In this document: one piece after another, positions 62,465 to 64,000 of the stretch
How positions within the stretch are numbered: position 1 is the stretch's first letter
Layout of the letters: each line of letters starts with the position of its first letter
DNA from: an uncultured Draconibacterium sp.
Lineage (GTDB): Bacteria > Bacteroidota > Bacteroidia > Bacteroidales > Prolixibacteraceae
Direction: 5' to 3'
Length of the DNA: 64,000 bases
Assembly (NCBI RefSeq): GCF_963677565.1
Contig: NZ_OY781981.1
Coordinates: forward strand, 2,219,001-2,283,000
The notes under the pieces: model-generated
Told to the model about the DNA's origin: nothing
Databases searched by the model: none
What the model saw: the letters and a program-made list of their open reading frames with translations, nothing else
Made by a program: the position numbers and the translations under genes

Positions 62465-64000
62465 ATGGCACAATTCAGATTTAAAGCACTTGATGAAGTG
62501 CTTAACCGTAAACCTGTGGAAATAGCAAGGGAAGAGAACCTTGTTTCTGACTATTACGGTATGCTGGTGTTCGACCAGGCAAAAATGAAAAAGTACTTAT
62601 CGCGCGAAGCATATAAAGCAGTTACTGATGCTGTTGAGCGTGGAACAACCGTTGACCGAAAAATGGCCGATCAGGTGGCGCAGGGAATGAAAGCCTGGGC
62701 GATAGAAAACGGGGCAACACATTATACGCACTGGTTTCATCCGTTAACCGACGGTACAGCAGAAAAGCACGATGCGTTTATCGTACATGGTGCCGATGGA
62801 GGTGTGATAGAATCATTTTCAGGAAAACTCCTGGCTCAGCAGGAACCTGATGCATCTTCTTTCCCAAGTGGAGGAATTCGTCAAACTTTCGAAGCCAGAG
62901 GCTACACAGCCTGGGATCCATCTTCTCCGGCGTTTATCAGCGAGACCACATTAACCATTCCTACTATTTTTATTTCGTTTACAGGCGAGGCACTCGATTA
63001 CAAAACACCACTATTGCGTGCATTAAATGCAGTTGATAAAGCGGCAACCGGAGTGTGTCAGTATTTCGATAAAAATGTTTCGCGTGTACAGGCAAACCTT
63101 GGTTGGGAACAGGAATATTTTTTAATTGATGAAGCGTTGTACATGGCTCGTCCCGACCTGGTATTAACCGGCCGTACTTTAATGGGACATGCTTCTTCAA
63201 AAGATCAGCAACTCGACGATCATTATTTCTCATCCATTCCAACCCGCGTAAATAAATTTATGCAGGATGTTGAGAATGAAGCATACAAACTGGGAATTCC
63301 GGTAAAAACCCGTCATAACGAGGTGGCTCCAAACCAGTTTGAACTGGCCCCGATTTATGAAGAAGCTAACCTGTCGAACGATCATAACCAGTTGTGCATG
63401 GACATCATGCAAAAGATAGCCCGCCGCCATAAATTTCGTATTTTATTTCACGAAAAGCCATTTTCCGGAATTAACGGTTCCGGAAAGCACAATAACTGGT
63501 CGTTATCAACCGATACGGGTGTAAATCTGTATTCGCCAGGGAAAAATCCAAAATCGAATCTGCAGTTTTTAACTTTCGTTATTAATACAATGAAAGCGGT
63601 TTACGATAACCAGGATTTGTTACGAGCCAGTATTTTAACGGCTTCAAACCAACACCGTTTGGGAGCCAATGAAGCACCTCCATCAATTATTTCAGTATTT
63701 CTGGGATCAGAAGTTTCAGCGATGTTGGATTTGATGGAAGAAGCTGTGGTGGATCGTAAAATGACCCCGGATGAAAAGACAGCCTTAAAACTGAATATTG
63801 GTCGCATTCCTGAAATAATTCTCGACAATACCGACAGAAACCGTACATCGCCGTTTGCTTTTACCGGGAACCGTTTCGAGTTCCGTGCAGTTGGATCGAT
63901 GGCAAACAACGCATCAGCACTTATCGTTTTAAATACTGCAGTTGCCGATCAGTTGAAAAAGTTCAAAGCCAATGTAGACGGTTTAATTGAAAAGGGAGTG
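62465..64000 (+). CDS. glnN: Glutamine synthetase, type III (3' end cut by window edge)
   Basis: 512 codons are visible from ATG 62465 (MAQFRFKALDEVLNRKPVEI) to the right edge; full GSIII proteins have about 700-730 residues. Motifs typical of GSIII are HYTHWFHPLTDGTAEKHDAF, SFPSGGIRQTFEARGYTAWDPSSPAFI (about residues 135-162), QEYFLID, the long PVKTRHNEVAPNQFELAPIYEEAN and FSGINGSGKHNNWS. It makes glutamine; GSIII is the common main form in Bacteroidota. It has no adenylylation control. It diverges from the GS-like/kinase/HAD operon. Confidence 0.95.
   Translation, partial: MAQFRFKALDEVLNRKPVEIAREENLVSDYYGMLVFDQAKMKKYLSREAYKAVTDAVERGTTVDRKMADQVAQGMKAWAIENGATHYTHWFHPLTDGTAEKHDAFIVHGADGGVIESFSGKLLAQQEPDASSFPSGGIRQTFEARGYTAWDPSSPAFISETTLTIPTIFISFTGEALDYKTPLLRALNAVDKAATGVCQYFDKNVSRVQANLGWEQEYFLIDEALYMARPDLVLTGRTLMGHASSKDQQLDDHYFSSIPTRVNKFMQDVENEAYKLGIPVKTRHNEVAPNQFELAPIYEEANLSNDHNQLCMDIMQKIARRHKFRILFHEKPFSGINGSGKHNNWSLSTDTGVNLYSPGKNPKSNLQFLTFVINTMKAVYDNQDLLRASILTASNQHRLGANEAPPSIISVFLGSEVSAMLDLMEEAVVDRKMTPDEKTALKLNIGRIPEIILDNTDRNRTSPFAFTGNRFEFRAVGSMANNASALIVLNTAVADQLKKFKANVDGLIEKGV

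Overview
The window looks like a chromosomal segment of a Bacteroidota bacterium, probably a Bacteroidia member near Marinilabiliales/Prolixibacteraceae (lineage is inference). Supporting signs are TAnnTTTG promoter -7 elements, two giant secreted proteins with a type IX secretion (T9SS) sorting tail, a type III glutamine synthetase, a 'type IIIK' phosphoglycerate dehydrogenase with Lys in place of the catalytic His, a GH43/GPH sugar operon and an AraC-type regulator fused to TPRs. Both edges cut genes: comEC on the left and GSIII on the right. I see no rRNA, tRNA, CRISPR array, prophage or intact transposase.

Layout. 1-2.3 kb: ruvX-def-comEC on the minus strand. 2.5-6.8 kb: a secreted Arg/Tyr-rich protein, a hypothetical protein, then a membrane protein, a NarL-type kinase and a LuxR-type regulator. 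7.1-13.5 kb: pyruvate phosphate dikinase and clpB, divergent around a 1.06-kb gap with three tandem promoter-RNA-terminator units. 13.5-20 kb: an Hpt protein, gcvT, serC, serA, a four-helix-bundle gene between serA and a DUF1015 gene, then a nested palindromic element. 20-27 kb: a receiver-like/PPDK_N fusion and a six-PAS hybrid kinase. 27-34.4 kb: carbohydrate genes (GH43 with GPH transporter; uxaB-uxaA) plus a MarR/DUF2798 pair, each with a visible operator candidate. 34.4-40.7 kb: a secreted zinc metalloprotease, a K+-dependent membrane pyrophosphatase and a DHOD-like oxidoreductase. 41-53.3 kb: a TPR-AraC regulator and two giant T9SS proteins sharing a 2.45-kb nearly identical 3' half. 53.3-56.2 kb: a PmbA/TldD pair. 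56.6-64 kb: three different glutamine-synthetase-family genes around an aminotransferase, an APH-like kinase and a HAD hydrolase.

How the genes work together: serC and serA make serine and gcvT feeds one-carbon metabolism. PPDK and the PPi-driven pump both bear on pyrophosphate economy. uxaBA degrades galacturonate, and the GH43/GPH operon imports and cleaves pentose-containing oligosaccharides, together suggesting pectin/arabinan use. The right end is a nitrogen-assimilation cluster. The best candidates for something undescribed are the triplicated small-RNA locus (10162-10761), the nested palindrome (19881-20055), the GS/kinase/HAD operon (58868-62200) and the receiver-like/PPDK_N fusion (20078-23053).
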